Assembly (NCBI GenBank): GCA_946902875.1
Contig: OX336345.1
Location: 8,959,395-9,023,394 of the forward strand
From: Nematopogon swammerdamellus
Taxonomy: Eukaryota; Arthropoda; Insecta; Lepidoptera; Adelidae
Length of the DNA: 64,000 bases
Direction: 5' to 3'
Part shown: positions 1 to 10,910 of the stretch, in pieces
Layout of the letters: every line of letters begins with the position of its first letter
Position numbering within the stretch: position 1 is the first letter of the stretch
The notes under the pieces: generated by a model
What the model was told of the DNA's origin: nothing
The model's input: the letters and a program-made list of their open reading frames with translations, nothing else
Databases searched by the model: none
Position numbers and translations under genes: made by a program

Positions 1-2940
1 TACCAGTATTGCTCAAAGCTTAATCGAAAACTGCTCAAGAGAAAACAGTAAATCCCAGGTCTACGAAACAGATCAACTTAATTGGCGAGGAGACTGCAGG
101 CCTTGTTACGGGCGCAGAAGCCTTCACCGAGTCGATTTATGTTCGAAATCGATCAATTTAAGCGAGCAAAATAACCTTTTATAAGCGCACTGAGGCAATA
201 TACTACACGATATCCCGTATTGGCTACGTAAAGACATAGTATATAAAAGGTTTACTGCCTTATTTCCTACCTATATATGTATATAGGTAGGAAATAAGTC
301 TTACTAAAGAACATGAAAGAAGTTGTGAAGTATGGAGGTAAAATAGAATCCACTTTTCAATTATCAGACGTGTAAAAGTTTTGAAACAATAACAGGCTGT
401 TTGGATGTGTACTTACGATCGATATTCACAAGATGTTGATTATGATGATGCACATGCAAAAAACTGAAGTGATGAACGACAAAAAGTATAAACATGACAA
501 ATGAAACATATCCACTGTAAATGGCGAAGCGATAAGAAAACGTACATTTGTATGTACAGCTAACGTAATTGGAGGTAAGTACGATGAAGACTAAAGAAAA
601 GTCAAATAAATGTGGATGTATAAAAGAGAATTGATGATATAGAAAACTTTTTCAGCATGAAATAAAAAAACTTGAGGAGATAATTCATATGTGTTTATCG
701 GTTCTACTTGGTGGAAGTTCCTACAAAGAGTCATTCTTCGAAGGACCTCCATTAAAATATTGAACAATTATTGATGTTTCCAGGCCTTCTAATTCCTAGT
801 TTCTCAGGGTTCACTACTAAGCCAGACTGACGGAAATTTCAAGTAGGTAGGAGTGTATACATAATACAAATATATGTCCGTCTGCTGTGTTTTAAAGAAC
901 CTTAGCTCTTAAACGATTTGATATATTAAAACCAAGAATATTTCGAGGAGATACAAAATTGAGTGCATTTTTTTCAGTAACCTAGAGTCAGAAGTAAACG
1001 AAGTCGGAGAAATTGCGTGCGAAGCCGTGGGTATACCTACATAATATTTCGGGATGGTTATAGGTTATATATAACATCACACTGCTGTAAGTATAGGCTC
1101 AGCAGTAGAGTCGGAAGTGATCGAAGTAGGAGAGAGGGCGAGCGTGGCCTCGGTCACCGCTGCTATGTAGTTGGGAATACGATAAAAACAGAAAAGGCAA
1201 ATGGATAAGGTAATAAGATATTTCGACAAACTTACATACACATGCGAAGTCGAAAGTCGGTGCCCCCGCTGCCGTAGACTTAGTTTGAGAAGATAAGCAA
1301 AGAGCAGAAAACCTTTTTCTGCTTGTTGAAGATCAGGGGCGTACCGATTACGATGCCGGCGACCCCGGAAAAATTAATTAATTAATCACAATAAGTTATA
1401 ACAATAATAAGGGGAAAGCGGTAATACCATATTTTTGTTTAGTTTGATCGGTATCGTACCAACTTAGCGTGAATTATATTTTGTAATATTATTTATTATA
1501 TTATTACATTACAATATGACATTAGGTTTGTTTAGGCCTTTATCGCTATAAAATTCAATATAACAATTTTGGATTTCACCATGACAATGTCAACAGTTGG
1601 TTAGTATGTTTACTTGAATTTATTTACTTTTCGTATTTTTTTTAAAACATACATAACTTCACGCCCGTTTCCCAGTAGGGTAGGCAGAGATATCGGTCAT
1701 AATGTTGCTCAAACATGCTCGTCGATTGAAAAATTTGTTAATCGAATTAATTATTTAATTTATCGAAAAATTGCTAAAATATGTAGGTAATCAATTTTGA
1801 AGCATGATGTTGCTGAGGTAAATTCAAAAAAGTTTTACGACCGTGTAGCGTTGTTATTTTACGATATGATCGTTGATAATGTTATTATTTTAATATATAA
1901 TTATAATAAAGACATAATCGGTCTTAATCGGTCTTTAATTTCCTTTGGAGCTCCGAGCGCATTTTGATGGGGCGAACTGCACCGATATTGTAAATATTGT
2001 AGCAGGGTTTTCATTTTAGGTACGCGTAAAGGAACTGGTCAATAGTTGAAAACCGAGCGACAAACCCAAGTTACTCGGTCTCATTTTATCTGTAACAAGT
2101 TTGCTGGGACTAAAATGTCAAACACATTTCGGGAAAGATATTTCTGAATAACAATTTCACGTGTATTCCTACCTAAATACTTAAATTAAACCAGTTTTCA
2201 CTGGAAAAGCGCTTCTTAAGACATCTCACAGGATGCCGAATGCTTCAAGAGATAATTTGAGCTATCTACCTTTTCATAAATTCGAAGAATCAATGTCTGT
2301 TAGAATTTTTGAAGTTGTACCGCCGGCTCTGTACGAAACATACATACAATTAGAACATATTTAAATACGTTTCTGATAACACTGTAGAACAAGTAATTTA
2401 ATTTCATCAAAGCAAATAATGTCGCAAATTTTAAGTAGTAGTATTTTATTAAAATTTACACATAAGCTAAGGTTGATTCCTTTCCCTCCTGTTTTTGTTG
2501 TTTTTTTTTTTCAGTTTTGTCTATGAATTTTCACGTAAGAGAAAAATAATACGAGAAAGTATTCGCTTATTGAATCTGTTCTAATGGATTTTCAATCAAT
2601 CGCAGCCTTCCAAACGTTTTTACAATTATTTCATATACGTACCTACGTGGCATGTATGATAGCAAAACTTTCTGAACTAACTTAAAAAGTTTTAAGGTTA
2701 TGCGTGCTATATCCACCTGTCCTATGCGAGTGAGGCTGAATTATACACCCCTATTCACCTTCTCAACACAAGACGCTAGCATTATTTAGGTATATTCGGT
2801 GACACAAGTGCTCTAAACACGCCAGTAACTAAGTTACACTAAGCACAACTCGTGCACCTGTTACTGCCTCGTTACCTCCGCAGGCAACAACACGCCGGTG
2901 ACTTCTCAAAACATCACTCTTACGTCTAAGAAGCACTAAT
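1..2940. other. AT-rich stretch without a recognisable gene
   Basis: No convincing coding region is visible; reading frames are short and unrelated to known families. The only clear structure is a perfect hairpin at 259-298. A loose duplication is present around 985-1035 and 1110-1160, where similar wording recurs at an offset of about 128 bases. Confidence 0.5.
259..298. repeat. Perfect 19-bp-arm palindrome
   Basis: Two 19-base arms beginning CTTATTTCCTACC and ending GGTAGGAAATAAG face each other with a two-base centre. It is AT-rich and unlinked to any gene. It may be the relic of a fold-back element. Confidence 0.85.
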
Positions 2941-2944
2941 TCGA

Positions 2945-3345
2945 ACTTTGTCTATGGAGTCCCACGTGATGTGGAAGCGCGCGGGCGAAGGGTTCCGTAG
3001 CGCGACCGCTCTGCACCGTGTTCGAGCTTAAACTGATTTTTTATTTGCAACCGAGACTGTAGCGAGAAGGAGCCGAGTACCGCGGGCTGTCTCCGCGATC
3101 CAGCGGGATCACTGCGAGAGATCAACGTTTGTTCACTTAATTTATTTAATTTATTTGCCCGGGCGCACTTCAAGCAGCGGATCAGCCTGGCGATCCAGCT
3201 GCTTCAGTCATGGGGACCATGCTAATGGTCCCCATGATCACGGGCAGCCAGGAAGGTGATAAGTTCATACTGTCGTCCCTGTTGAAATTTCTGTGCCTGG
3301 TGATTTCGATGGCTTCCCTGACTAGGCGTGAAGCCCGTGACGTAG
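2945..3345 (-). pseudogene. Penelope-like retroelement remnant (C-terminal end)
   Basis: On the minus strand, bases 3336 to about 3208 translate to a peptide starting SRLVREAIEITRHRNFNRDD and followed by a tryptophan-containing segment. The pattern REAIEI, then NFNRD, then a Trp resembles what I remember of the far C-terminus of Penelope-like polyproteins, after the GIY-YIG endonuclease. No reverse transcriptase part is present, so this is only a tail. A palindrome (TCATGGGGACCAT / ATGGTCCCCATGA, 3208-3237) lies inside it. The minus-strand frame at 2952-3173 may be its 3' continuation. Family assignment is from memory of conserved wording. Confidence 0.45.
3208..3237. repeat. Short perfect hairpin inside the Penelope-like tail
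   Basis: Thirteen-base arms (TCATGGGGACCAT and its complement) flank a 4-base loop GCTA. Confidence 0.8.
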
Positions 3346-3639
3346 CGGGCGAAACGTCGACTTATGTAAGTCTTTAAACCTACTGTTAATCCGTAAACTT
3401 AAAAATTAATATTAATTTTCTTCGTTATTCATAGTAGCTTTTTATAAAATTTTAATTTTTTATTTAATTGTAGTGATTACTGGAAGAGCTAGAAGTATAC
3501 AATTTAAAATTTAACAAAAATTCTATAAAAGTGCAGGACCTTTAGTTGACACAACTTTTCGATATTCGTCAAAGTCTGACAGTATACGGCGGAGGGTGGC
3601 GGGCGGCGGCGATGTGGCGCGGCGATAACATTGGTACAG

Positions 3640-3728
3640 ATTCTGGTGATTCAAAGGGGCAACGCTGCCAGCGTATTGGGCACTTTGGGAGATCGGCTGA
3701 ATTTGATGAAATATTTTACCTACAGTAG
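3640..3728 (+). pseudogene. Terminal fragment of the RPDG-type non-LTR element
   Basis: Translation gives IQRGNAASVLGTLGD and then a tail ending KYFTY. This matches the last about 25 codons of the longer copy at 4030-4625 (IQRGNAAAVLGT...YFYLI). It is a severely 5'-truncated insertion. Confidence 0.65.
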
Positions 3729-4029
3729 CGAACCCCCCCTTTCTCTATCCGTCAACGGCACAGTGTCAGCACGTATCCCGTATCCTCCGTCTTTCTTACA
3801 TTTATTTAGTTTTTGTATATTTTTAATATGTTTTTCATTAGGTTAATTTCATTCCAATTAGTTTTAATTAATATGTGTTATTCAGTTATGAAAATAAAAA
3901 TAAAATCAGACTATGAAGGAACAAGGTTTTTTTCTTTAGCTGACGATTATTAAATTTATTTATCAGGGCGTTGTAGCGAAACGGAGTGTATTTAAATATA
4001 TAATAATTTAATTATAATAAATTAAATCA

Positions 4030-4625
4030 GATTTCAACCCAATTTTAAATACATTTTTGAATTGGTGAGGACGTTAGGGCATCATGGTCTTTCTTGCTCC
4101 AGGAGTGCTGGCAGGATATCTCGCCACGCTGACATCAACCGTATTCTAAAGCGCTCCCTTGCATCTGCGAATATGCCTAGTATGTTGGAACCTCTTGGCC
4201 TGTCTAGAGACGACGGAAAACGGCCAGACGGTCTCACACTCTTGCCGTGGAAGCAGGGGAGGGCTTTGGTTTGGGATGTCACGTGTGCCGATACCTTAGC
4301 TCCTAGTCATGTAGTGGGCTCTAGTCAGGTTGCTGGCTATGCCGCAGCAAAGGCAGAAAAAGCGAAACATCTGAAATACAATACTATTAAGCAGCACTAC
4401 GAGTTCGTTGCCTTTGCTGTGGAGACTCTTGGGGTGTGGAGTCCGGACGCTAAAGACCTCGTGAAGCAGCTAGGTCAGCTGCTTATTGAAGCGTCCGGGG
4501 ACCGTCGTGCCAAAGCGTTCCTCACACAAAACATCAGCCTCGCCATCCAGCGCGGGAACGCGGCGGCTGTCCTCGGGACAATGAATGATGTCCCGAGGAT
4601 GCAGGAATATTTTTATTTAATTTAA
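4030..4625 (+). pseudogene. C-terminal domain of a non-LTR retrotransposon (RPDG/WD-TC type)
   Basis: An uninterrupted 187-codon frame (4062-4625) begins with TTG, and its first in-frame ATG comes about 38 codons in, so this is a 5'-truncated copy and not a gene with its own start. Visible marks are HHGLSCSRSAGR near residue 7, RPDG at 54-57, WDVTCADT at 71-78, FVAFAVETLGVW in the middle and IQRGNAAAVLGT close to the end. This order is familiar to me from uncharacterised reverse-transcriptase proteins of many invertebrates. The RPDG...D spacing could reflect a restriction-like endonuclease core, which is inference. The 3' flank is T-rich. Four more tails of the family lie at 3640, 8470, 9450 and 19575. 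Confidence 0.6.
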
Positions 4626-4689
4626 GTTGTTACATTTCTGTTTAATTTAATTTTTCTTTGTCAAATAAAAAACATATTTTTTGAGCTTC

Positions 4690-5010
4690 CCAGCTCACCC
4701 GCCAGGTGAGACGACGACATCAAGTGGTTCCTTATCCTTGCGCTTACTGTCGAGCAATGGCCGTGCTCCCGCCGGGCTGCGCACCGCCGCGCCGCAGCCT
4801 CCGCAGCACCGCGATCGCGCTCAGCGCGTATGTGTGCTCTACATTCGAGCATTGCGAGCGATTGCCCTACACACAGCACAGCCTCCACCGGACAAACGGG
4901 TACACACACGGCGCGCCTCGCGGACGCTCGTGCCTCCATATACTTGCCAATCTACTACTGCTTGCCGAAGGAAATAAATATCCAGAATAAGCATGGCATT
5001 CGCAGACCCC
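4690..5010. other. GC-rich segment, no gene recognised
   Basis: All six frames contain overlapping 70-100 codon readings only because the block is GC-rich and poor in stops. No frame shows a recognisable domain. Confidence 0.4.
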
Positions 5011-5014
5011 GCAT

Positions 5015-5095
5015 GCGACTGAATGTCCATGGGCATCGTTAGACACCTTACGGGTGGCTCGGCGCCACATGTCGAGCTTACTATAAAAAAAAAGC
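5015..5095 (+). repeat. 3' tail of a LINE family (L2-tail)
   Basis: It contains CATGGGCATCGTTAGACACC and then GGTGGCTCGGCGCCACATGT before a poly-A run. The same ending occurs at 25260, 34895(-), 41610(-), 44400, 45160 and 47790. At 44190 and 47655 it follows remnants of a LINE C-terminus. Confidence 0.7.
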
Positions 5096-5144
5096 TGATG
5101 CAAAACCACACACGAGTACCACGACCAAACATGCGGTTAGAGCT

Positions 5145-5186
5145 CCTGGGCACAGCATATATATGGCTAAAGCAGTATGGAAACTA
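5145..5186. repeat. Outer inverted-repeat arm, left
   Basis: About 41 bases containing CATATATATGGCTAAAGCAG are present in reverse complement at 8430-8470 with about two mismatches. The two arms flank the palindromic minisatellite 5388-7852. Confidence 0.8.
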
Positions 5187-5387
5187 CCTACAAAACGATC
5201 GAAACGACGCACTCACACACACGCACGCCTCAACAAGGCCCCGAAGCGAATGTCGCAAACAATCAGTCGCGGGTGCCGCGTCTGAGTGGTCGTGTTTGTT
5301 TTTGTTGCATGCGCCACGGACAGTCCGCGATCTTTTAGAATGCAAAAAAATTTTTACAAACGTTTTTCGACTGTTGTCACTTTAAAT

Positions 5388-6738
5388 TAACTTTTGACAA
5401 ATGTTGACAACTTTTGTCAACTTTTATCATCTTTTGCCAACTTCTGTCACATTTTGTCAACTTTTATCGACTGTTGTCAACTCTTGTCAACTTTTCTTAT
5501 CTTTGCCAACTTCTGTCACCTTTTTCAACTTTTATCGACTGTTGTCAAGTTTTGTAACCTTTTGAGAACTTTTGTCAACTCTCGGTAACTTATGTCAACT
5601 CTTGTCAACTTTTGTCAACTTTTCTCATCTTTTGCCAACTTCTGTTACCTTTTGTCAACTTTTATCGACTGTAGTCAACTCTTGTCAAGTTTTGTAAACT
5701 TTTGAGAACTGTTGTCAACTCTCGGTAACTTATGTCAACTTTTGTCAACTTTTCTTATCTTTTGCCAACTTCTGTCACCTTTTGTCAACTTGTATCGACT
5801 GTTGTCAACTCTTGTCAATTTTGTAAACTTTTGAGAACTTTTGTCAACTGTCGGTAACTTATGTCAACTCTTGTCAACTTTTGTCAACTTTTCTTACCCT
5901 TTGCCAACTTCTGTCACCTTTTGTCAACTTTTATCGACTGTTGTCAACTCTTGTCAATGTTTGTCAACCTTGGTCAACTTTTGTCAACTTTCGTCAATAT
6001 TTGTCAACTTTTGCCATCTTATTGTCAATTTTTATCAACCTTGGTCAACTTTTGTCAATATTTGTCAACTTTTGTCATCTTTTGTCAACTTTTATCGACT
6101 GTTGTCAACTCTTGTCAATGTTTGTCAACCTTGGTCAACTTTTGTCAACTTTCGTCAATATTTGTCAACTTTCGTCATCTTTTGTCAACTTTTATCGACT
6201 GTTGTCAACTCTTGTCAATGTTTGTCAACCTTGGTCAACTTTTGTCAACTTTCGTCAACATTTGTTAACTTTTGTCATCTTTTGTCAACTTTTATCGACT
6301 GTTGTCAACTCTTGTCAATGTTTGTTAACCTTTGTCGGCTTTTGTCTACTTTTGTCATCTTTTGTCATCTTTTGTCAACTTTTATCGACCTGTGTCAACT
6401 TTTATCGACTGGTGTCAACTCGTGTCAATGTCAACCTACCCTTGGTCAACTTTTGTCAACTTTCGTCAACATTTGTCATCTTTGTCAACTTTTATCGACT
6501 GTTGTCAACTCTTGTGGTTGTTTGTCAACCTTAGTCAACTTTCGTCAACATTTTGTCATCTTTTGTCAACGTTTGTCAACTTTTGTATACTTTTCTCGAC
6601 TTTTGTGAACTTATAGCCACTTTCGTCATCTTTGTCAACTTTTGCCAACTTCTCTCAGCTTTTGTCAGCTTTTATCATATTTTAACCACTGTTGTCAACT
6701 TTTGTCACTTTTATGAACTTTCGTCAGCTTTCGTTAAC
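5388..6738 (+). repeat. 10-bp minisatellite, forward half (TTTTGTCAAC)n
   Basis: The unit is TTTTGTCAAC with variants (TTTATCGACT, TTGCCAACTT, CTTTCGTCAA). A rarer unit containing ATCGACT marks a higher-order period. It recurs at about 5534, 5664 and 5794 (130 bp apart) and then at 6094, 6194 and 6294 (100 bp apart). Because 10-bp units give open frames, long Ser/Thr/Phe/Val/Cys-rich reading frames arise (up to 255 codons). I do not regard these as genes. Confidence 0.9.
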
Positions 6739-6743
6739 ATGGG

Positions 6744-7852
6744 GTTGACAATAGTTGACAAGAGTCTACATAAGTATACTAAAGTTGACAAGAGTTAACG
6801 AAAGTTGACAAACTGGACAAAAGATGGGAAAAGTTGACGAAAGTTGACAAACAGCTGACATAAGTTGACAAACGTTGACAAAATATGAAAAAGTTGACAA
6901 TACTTAGTTGACATTAATTAACAATAGTTGACGAAAGTTGACAAACGTTGACAAAAGTTCACGAAAGCTTACAAAAGTTCATAAAAGTGACAGAACTTGG
7001 CAAAATTTGACAATAGTGGTTAAAGTTGACAAAAGATGACGAAAGTTGACAAAAGTTGACGGCAGCTGGCCTAAGTTCATAAAAGTGACAGAAGTTGGCA
7101 AAAGTTGACAAAAATTTCGGAAAGTTGACAACAGTCGTTAAAATTTTTACAAAAGCTGATAGAAGTTGACAAAAGATGACGAAAGTGGCTATAAGTTAAC
7201 AAAAGTCGACAAAACCCATAAAAGTAGACAAACGTTGACGAAAGTTGACAAAAGTTGACGAAAGTTGACAAAAGTTGACAAATTTTGACAAAAGTTGACA
7301 AGAGTTGACATAAGTTACCGAGAGTTGATAAAAGTTCTCATAAGTTTACAAAACTTGACAAGAGTTGACAACAGTCGACAAAAGCTATACAACAATAAAC
7401 AACAGTCGACAAAAGTTGACAAAAGGTGACAGAAGTTGGCAAAAGATGAGAAAAGTTGATAAAAGATGACGAAAGTAGCTATAATGTCACAAAAATCGAG
7501 AAAAATAGACAAAAGTTGACAAACGTTGACAAAAGATGACAAAGTCGACATATGTTGACGAAAGTTGACAAAAGTTGACCAAGGTTGACAAAGATTGACA
7601 AGAATTGACAACAGTCGATAAAAGTTGACAAAAGATGACAAATGTTGACGAAAGCTGACAAAAGTTGACCAAGGTTGACAAACATTGACAAGACTTGACA
7701 ACAGTCGATAAAAGTTGACAAAAGATGACTGAAATTGGCAAAAGATGAGAAAAGTTGACAAACATTTACAATGGTTGACAAGAGCTGACAAAAGTTGTAA
7801 ACAATTTACAAAAGTTAATAAAAGTTGACAAAAGTCGAGAAAAGTTATATCC
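6744..7852 (-). repeat. 10-bp minisatellite, inverted half (GTTGACAAAA)n
   Basis: This is the same unit as 5388-6738 but in reverse complement, starting abruptly near 6740. The marker ACAGTCGATA recurs at about 7611 and 7701 (90 bp). The two halves together form a very large imperfect palindrome. Readings on the minus strand (7315-7854 and others) are repeat-encoded. Confidence 0.9.
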
Positions 7853-7943
7853 ATTCATATTTATAGCAACCACGTTTTGAACTTATTATTGATGATTGAT
7901 TATATTGATTATTTAGTCATTACATTAAAGAACCTTAATAAAT

Positions 7944-8335
7944 TGTCAGCCTCGATAGCTCAGTGGTGCAAACAGTCAACTGTCGCTATTGAATGTTAAG
8001 CAACGCTGGGTGCGGTCAGTACTTGGATGGGTGACCGCTGACCGTTGGAGGCTGACCGAGGTTCGGATTCCTCGTAAAACTGTAGGTCCCTTCCCTCCTA
8101 ATCTTAATTGGTGGTAGGGTTTAACCCGCCCGGGCTGGTACCACCGCACTGAATGAAACGTCGGTCGAAACGGCTATGTAAATAGTTTGTGTTTTCCGAC
8201 CAGTTCAGTGTAGCCGGCACGATCAAAGGGGGAAGCACTGACATGGCACCTAGTTCACCCGGTGTTATGGGCTGACATCACGGACGTTGTAGGTGATGTA
8301 GCCAACAGTGTCATATTCCATAAAAAAAAAATGTT
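7944..8335 (+). mobile_element. Composite tRNA/5S SINE, full length, with 9-bp target duplication
   Basis: The element starts TGTCAGCCTCGATAGCTCAG and ends in an A-run. TTAATAAAT stands directly before it (7935-7943) and after its tail (8336-8344), a perfect target-site duplication. A tRNA-type A box TAGCTCAGTGG lies at 7956-7966. A segment reading GTTAAGCAACG...ACTTGGATGGGTGACCG (7995-8037) matches the internal promoter of 5S rRNA (box A, intermediate element, box C). A tRNA B-box-like GGTTCGGATTC follows at 8060-8070. The body has GGTGGTAGGGTTTAACCCGC and ends ...GTGTCATATTCCATAAAA. Confidence 0.85.
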
Positions 8336-8429
8336 TTAATAAATAATAATTTTAAAATTTTACAAAAACATTTGATTGACATCCCTAACGCTCCATGGAG
8401 CGTAGGTACTTATTTTAACAAATAGGCCT

Positions 8430-8470
8430 AGTTTCCATACTGCTTTAGCCATATATATGCTGTGTCCTGG
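8430..8470. repeat. Outer inverted-repeat arm, right
   Basis: Reverse complement of 5145-5186. Together they show that the palindrome around about 6740 once extended beyond the satellite, or that an inverted duplication carried the flank along. Confidence 0.8.
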
Positions 8471-8580
8471 GGCAGGGAGTCTGAACGCTAGAGACCTGGT
8501 GAATCAGCTGAACTTCTATTAATCGAACTGTCCGGGGACCGTGCGTCGCGCGTCGTGTCGTCTCGGTCCAAGAAGTTTCG
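8470..8580 (+). pseudogene. Fragment of the RPDG-type non-LTR element
   Basis: The segment with GAACGCTAGAGACCTGGTGA and CTGTCCGGGGACCGT matches the copy at 4440-4510, but with frameshifts. Confidence 0.6.
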
Positions 8581-8679
8581 CTTCAAAAAAATAAACTTTT
8601 AAGGCACCATCCAGCGGTCCGCCGAGCATCCCCGGTCATCATTAGGACGAAAGTCATCCCAATGTAGGAACTGTTTTTT

Positions 8680-8995
8680 TAGGGTTCCGTATTCATATGG
8701 AAGACTATTACTAAGCCTACGCAGTCTGTCTGTCGGTCCTACTGTTGTATCTTTTGAACAATAATTGATAGCCGGTTGAAATTCTCACAAAATATCAGCG
8801 ATAGTCAATGCAAAATATGCGGTATTGTTGAGGATATACCAACAAATAATAAAAAAGTAAAAAATTAAAAAAAACAAGGGAGCCCCCATACAATTACATT
8901 AACAATTGGAACAACACCATCTACCGAATGATCATTTAACTAGACTAAACTTATAACGACAGAAGAAAACGGTGACCGATAGATGGCGTGAAGGA
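8680..8995 (+). repeat. Dispersed repeat, GGGTTCCGTA family
   Basis: It begins AGGGTTCCGTA, continues TATTACTAAGCCTACGC and a CTGT-rich stretch, then GAAATTCTCACAAAATAT, and ends near a GATAGATGGCGTGA motif. Better copies are at 31595-32006 (+) and 37152-37556 (-). Confidence 0.7.
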
Positions 8996-9449
8996 CTAAT
9001 AATCCAAAATAAGCTGTGCCAAACGCCAGATATTCGAGCAACAAGAAGGAACAAATGGCTACGGAATCCTCTGTGTTTGAACAACGTTCTCACTTAACTT
9101 TTTTTATTTATAATATTTCTTATACATATACTAAATCGATTTTTGTGGAAGAAATACCAGTTTTAGTAATTACATTTCAAAATGTGCGTCTATCTTTATC
9201 ACACTTATCTTCTGTCTCATGTAATGAACGAAAAATGAATGAAATGAAATGAATGAAAATGCGCTACACCCACAAAAAGAACCTGGTTTCAAGTGATAAA
9301 TTGTATTTAAGTTCGGCCCATTCCTATAACCTGCTGGATGGATAGGTATGTTGTATATACCCTCAAATCTATCATTTTCATTATTTTTTTTTTGATGCTC
9401 TCTTTTGCATTAATCCCATCTGTGTATTTAATTATATTCCCAAATTAAA
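8996..9449. other. No recognisable feature
   Basis: AT-rich sequence. A 78-codon frame at 9016-9252 has no recognisable motif. Confidence 0.4.
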
Positions 9450-9682
9450 AATAATTTCGAGTTTTGCGCCTTCGCCGTTGAGACTTTTGGAGTATGGAGT
9501 TGGAGTCGAGACGCAAAACTTTTCGGAAACCAACTGGGTAAATTACTAATCGAGGCGTCTGGAGACGTGGGGCCAGTTGCTTTAGGCAGAAAATCAGCCT
9601 AGCAGTACAGAGAGGGAATGCGGCTTCCGTCATGGGGACTTTTCCAGCAGTCCCCTTATTGGAAGAATATTTCATTTTATAG
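9450..9682 (+). pseudogene. 3' end of the RPDG-type non-LTR element, frameshifted
   Basis: The wording GCCTTCGCCGTTGAGACTTT, ATCGAGGCGTCTGGAGACGT and GGGAATGCGGCTTCCGTCAT follows the 4370-4620 copy codon for codon in places but changes frame. It ends GAAGAATATTTCATTTTATAG. Confidence 0.65.
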
Positions 9683-10190
9683 TTTTTTTTTTTATTTAGT
9701 TACATATATGCTTGTATCTATATTTTTAAGTACTTATTTGAATAAAGAACAATTTCTAAATAATTAATTCATTGTTTGCCTTTGGGTACTACGTTTCGGT
9801 GTGTTCCAGAGGGAAGCTCTCTTGTTAATAATATATTACTTACATGTCTATATTTTTTTTATAAAAAATAAAATAAACATAGAATGAAGTGTGTGCCGAA
9901 CAAATATAGATAACAAGGTCTAAATACAATATGTTTCCCCTGTACCGTTTCTGGTTGTTCACTTCCATGTGCTTGCCTAACAATATGTGCGGCATGACGC
10001 TATACAAACCAATCGACTGGATATCGTTTCAAACGTATGGGTGTAATTTGCACATGTGCAAACTATGTCGGTATGCGTGCGATAGTGAAGTAATGATCTC
10101 TTCTAGTCAATGTTGTAAGTAACTTTGCAGTTGCCGGTGTACCTACGGGTTTCAGATATTTTCAGACACGTCATTTTACTTAACAGAAGT
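9683..10190. other. No recognisable feature
   Basis: AT-rich. The 63-codon frame at 9931-10122 has many cysteines but no recognisable family. Confidence 0.35.
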
Positions 10191-10194
10191 GGCA

Positions 10195-10235
10195 TATGAA
10201 TACGACGAAAATCCCATCATCGTAAAATGCCGAAT
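10195..10235 (+). repeat. Direct repeat flanking a SINE, left copy
   Basis: AGAAGTGGCATATGAATACG is repeated as AGAAGTGGCATATGAATTCG at 10681. About 35 of 41 bases match. Confidence 0.75.
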
Positions 10236-10404
10236 CCCTTAACCTGGGTGTCTCCAAACGTCGTATCAATGGGCTAGACAGTCTAGTAACAGTCCGAAAA
10301 TCAACTGGCATGGCGCCTCTCTGAGCGTGGTTTCGCGAGGAGAGGTGTTTTGTGTCAGCTCTGTCGGCTGTACCATGGGTCCCTCGGCACAGTCACGCGC
10401 ATGT

Positions 10405-10665
10405 TTTTTTTTATGGAAACTGACATGGACACTGTTGTCTACATCACCTACTACATCCGCATAACATCGCCGTGCCCATAACACCTTGGTGAACTAGGTG
10501 CCATGTCAGCGCTTTCCTTCCGTTGTGTCGGCTACATTGAACTGGATGGAAAACACAAACTATTTAAATAGCCGATTAAACCGACCTTTCATTCAGTACG
10601 GTGGTACTAATCTGGGCAGATTTCATCCTACCACCTAGTAAGGTAAGAAGGGATGTTGGTTTACA
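10405..10665 (-). mobile_element. Composite SINE, 5'-truncated copy
   Basis: A poly-T run is followed by ATGGAAACTGACATGG, the complement of the SINE 3' end. The body then follows in order to CTACCACCTAGTAAGG. The 5S/tRNA head is missing. Confidence 0.8.
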
Positions 10666-10680
10666 TAAAAAAAAAAAAGT

Positions 10681-10721
10681 AGAAGTGGCATATGAATTCG
10701 ACGAAAAGCCAATCAACGTAT
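10681..10721 (+). repeat. Direct repeat flanking a SINE, right copy
   Basis: Second copy of the segment at 10195-10235. The pair brackets the SINE fragment and about 170 other bases. Confidence 0.75.
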
Positions 10722-10824
10722 AAAACGTTGACAATAAGACTGCAGAATTTATTTGAAAGAAATGCAAAAGGACTTTACATACAAGGACTTACAATAAATC
10801 TGTTATACAAATGCAAATACACCA

Positions 10825-10895
10825 TTTTTACGGAAACTAACACGGTTAGCTACATTATGGAATCACCTACCAGCAACACCTACGCTGATTGGCTG
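10825..10895 (-). mobile_element. Short degenerate SINE tail
   Basis: TTTTTACGGAAACTAACACG followed by GTTAGCTACATT resembles the complement of the composite SINE 3' end. Confidence 0.5.
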
Positions 10896-10910
10896 TTCGA
10901 CTATCATAAA

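Noticed and set aside
5841..7854. Long Ser/Thr/Phe/Val/Cys-rich open frames on both strands
   Set aside because: A 10-bp unit read in three-unit steps gives stop-free frames in several phases; no start context, splice sites or domain support them.
7995..8037. A 5S rRNA gene
   Set aside because: Only the internal control region matches; the 5' and 3' stems are missing and it sits inside a SINE with its own target duplication.
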